Positions 62,482-64,000 of a stretch of 64,000 nucleotides of DNA are shown here, one piece after another. Below the pieces are notes generated by a model. It had not been told where the DNA came from. It was given only the letters and a program-made list of their open reading frames with translations, and ran no database searches. Position numbers and translations under genes: made by a program. Positions within the stretch are counted from its first letter, which is position 1; every line of letters begins with the position of its first letter. Source of the DNA: Frigoribacterium sp. PhB116 (GTDB taxonomy: Bacteria > Actinomycetota > Actinomycetes > Actinomycetales > Microbacteriaceae); the NCBI RefSeq assembly GCF_004364285.1, contig NZ_SOBE01000004.1, positions 1 to 64,000 of the forward strand, in the 5' to 3' direction.

Positions 62482-63870
62482 TCACGACGTGCGCGACGTG
62501 ACCTCGTCGGCGGCCAGCACGGCGGCGGCCTCGTCGCGCCGCTCGCGCGCGGGCCTGCCGCCGTCGCCGTCGTGCTCGACGGTGAAGTGCGGCACGAGCC
62601 GCGGGGCGATCCGACGCACGACCCCGGCGTCCGAGGCCGCGGCGACCGGTGCCACGCGCCGCACCCGCAGGTGCTGTCGGCGCACGAGCCAGACGACGGC
62701 GATCCCTGCGGCGACGAAGCCGGCCGCGGCGCCGACGCCGATCGCCCAGCGGGGCCCGGCCGTGTCGGCGACCCAGCCCACGATCGGGGCGCCGAGCGGC
62801 GTGCCGCCCGTGAAGATCGCCATGTAGAGCGCCATCACACGACCGCGCATCTCGGGGGCGGTCGACAGCTGCACCGTGCTGTTGGCCGTGGTCATCAGGG
62901 TGATCGACGACAGCCCGACGGCGACCAGCACGGCGGCGAACGTCCAGTAGCTGGGCATCAGCGCGGCGACGGTGCAGGTCACCCCGAAGGAGGCGGCGGC
63001 CAGCACCAGCACGCGCATCCGCGGGCGCTCCCGTCGCGCCGAGAGCAGGGCGCCGGTCAGCGACCCCACCGCGATGCACGACGAGAGCAGGCCGAACCCG
63101 CTGGCGTCGACGCCGAACTCGACGCTCGCCATCGTCGACGTGAAGATCGGGAAGTTGAGGCCGAAGGTGCCGATCACGAAGATCATCGTGAAGACGACGA
63201 GCAGGTCGGGCCGCCCCTTCACGTAGCGGAACCCCTCCCTGATCTGTCCCTTCGCCCGCGACACAGGCGGCTTGTGCTCGAGCTGCGACACCCGGATGAA
63301 CCGCAGCGACAGCAGCACCGCGGCGAACGAGGCCGCGTTGATCAGGAAGACCCAGCCGGTGCCCACGCTCGCGATCAGCACGCCGGCGACGGCCGGGCCG
63401 AGGAGGCGCGCGCCGTTGAACGAGGCCGAGTTCAGCGAGACGGCGTTCGAGAGGTGACCCGGGGGGACGAGCTCCGAGACGAAGCTCTGTCGGATCGGGG
63501 CGTCGATCGCGTTCACCGTGCCGAGCAGGAGCGCGAAGACCCACACCATCCAGAGCTGCGCGACGTCGGTGAGCACGAGCAGGCCGAGGGCCAGGCCGAG
63601 CAGGGCCATCGTGCCCTGGGTGAGCATGAGCATGCGGCGCCGGTCGAACCGGTCGGCGATGAGGCCGGTGACGGGCACGAGCAGGATGGGCGGCGCGAAC
63701 TGCAGCGCCATGGTGATGCCGACCGCGGTCGCGTCGTGGTCGGTGAGGTGGGTGAGCACGAGCCAGTCCTGCGCGGTGGCCTGCATCCACGTGCCCGTGT
63801 TCGAGACGAGCGCGCCGCCGAACCAGAGCCGGTAGTTGTAGAGGCCGAGCGAGCGGAACATCGCGCTCAC
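62482..63870 (-). CDS. MFS exporter
   Basis: This 462-residue major facilitator transporter of the enterobactin-exporter/MdfA-like group has about 12 helices. It begins FRSLGLYNYRLWFGGALVSN. The inter-helix 2-3 motif is GLIADRFDRRRML, and the domain swap loop around FRYVKGRPDLLVVF leads to the second half. It should export drugs or metabolites by proton antiport. GTG 63870 overlaps the MarR stop in GTGA; ATG 63861 is an alternative. The pairing with a MarR regulator suggests inducible efflux. Confidence 0.9.
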   Translation of the reverse strand: MSAMFRSLGLYNYRLWFGGALVSNTGTWMQATAQDWLVLTHLTDHDATAVGITMALQFAPPILLVPVTGLIADRFDRRRMLMLTQGTMALLGLALGLLVLTDVAQLWMVWVFALLLGTVNAIDAPIRQSFVSELVPPGHLSNAVSLNSASFNGARLLGPAVAGVLIASVGTGWVFLINAASFAAVLLSLRFIRVSQLEHKPPVSRAKGQIREGFRYVKGRPDLLVVFTMIFVIGTFGLNFPIFTSTMASVEFGVDASGFGLLSSCIAVGSLTGALLSARRERPRMRVLVLAAASFGVTCTVAALMPSYWTFAAVLVAVGLSSITLMTTANSTVQLSTAPEMRGRVMALYMAIFTGGTPLGAPIVGWVADTAGPRWAIGVGAAAGFVAAGIAVVWLVRRQHLRVRRVAPVAAASDAGVVRRIAPRLVPHFTVEHDGDGGRPARERRDEAAAVLAADEVTSRTS

Positions 63871-64000
63871 GACCGGGTCAGCTTCCGGAGGATCTCGGTG
63901 GCGTCGGCCAGGGTGCGGCGCTCGTCGGCGGTCAGCGCGGCCAGCCGCGGCACCAGCCACTCGTCGCGGCGGCGTCGGGTCTCGAGCACGAACGCGGCAC
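63867..64000 (-). CDS. MarR-family regulator, C-terminal part only
   Basis: Only the last ~43 codons lie in the window; the gene starts beyond base 64000. The peptide ETRRRRDEWLVPRLAALTAD and on to ATEILRKLT ends a MarR dimerisation helix, in which the wing-side basic run is followed by W-L and a leucine helix. It is coupled to the MFS gene by a 4-base overlap, so it should be its regulator (usually a repressor released by the transported compound). Confidence 0.75.
   Translation of the reverse strand, partial: AAFVLETRRRRDEWLVPRLAALTADERRTLADATEILRKLTRS

Overview
The window is about 73% G+C by eye, with G or C in almost every third codon position, many GTG starts, frequent 1-4 bp stop/start overlaps, sortase-type wall anchors ending in LAFTG and many lipoproteins. 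This points to a high-GC Gram-positive actinomycete. Microbacteriaceae is my best guess from gene content and style, but I cannot prove the family. I see no rRNA, tRNA, CRISPR array, transposase or phage gene, so this looks like ordinary chromosome. Fifty-eight protein genes or fragments are called, two of them cut by the window ends.

Layout. 1-11.3 kb: a cut lipoprotein, a CPA1 cation/proton antiporter, a GH13 amylase-family enzyme, a GH18 lipoprotein, then a membrane serine hydrolase / sensor kinase / response regulator operon and a pair of small membrane proteins. 11.4-20.9 kb: a complete, divergently transcribed Nit1C (MSMEG_0565-0572 / Sll0783-0787 type) nitrogen-starvation cluster. It contains a nitrilase, two small 'nitrogen starvation' proteins, a flavin oxidoreductase, a radical SAM enzyme, a GNAT-AIR synthase fusion, a glycosyltransferase, an adenylate-forming ligase and a second nitrilase-like protein without two of its three catalytic residues. 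A GlnR-type box lies in the divergent promoter region. 21-24 kb: a wall-anchored cohesin protein followed by a secreted amidase with an N-terminal dockerin, downstream of a second GlnR-like half box. 24-30.6 kb: small membrane proteins, a luciferase-like oxidoreductase and a GntR-controlled amide-utilisation operon (aminopeptidase/amidase, permease, acetamidase/formamidase). Together 11-31 kb reads as a nitrogen-scavenging region.

30.7-43 kb: lipoproteins, an M20 peptidase, SbcD/SbcC nuclease, shikimate enzymes AroD/AroE and an EamA exporter. 43-56.6 kb: a wall-anchored 5'-nucleotidase, a CPBP protease, RecQ, an acyltransferase, dehydrogenase, Old Yellow Enzyme, CDP-alcohol phosphatidyltransferase and an aminoglycoside-phosphotransferase-like kinase. 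56.6-64 kb: the conserved ATP-grasp / alpha-E / transglutaminase trio, a GH114-like lipoprotein, an MFS exporter and a cut MarR regulator.

Window-wide patterns: long, locus-specific imperfect hairpins stand at most operon ends, and an 11-mer AGGAGGCGCGG recurs on both strands far more often than base composition predicts. The best candidates for new biology are the Nit1C cluster with its apparent pseudo-nitrilase and its ligase, and the adjacent cohesin/dockerin-amidase pair.
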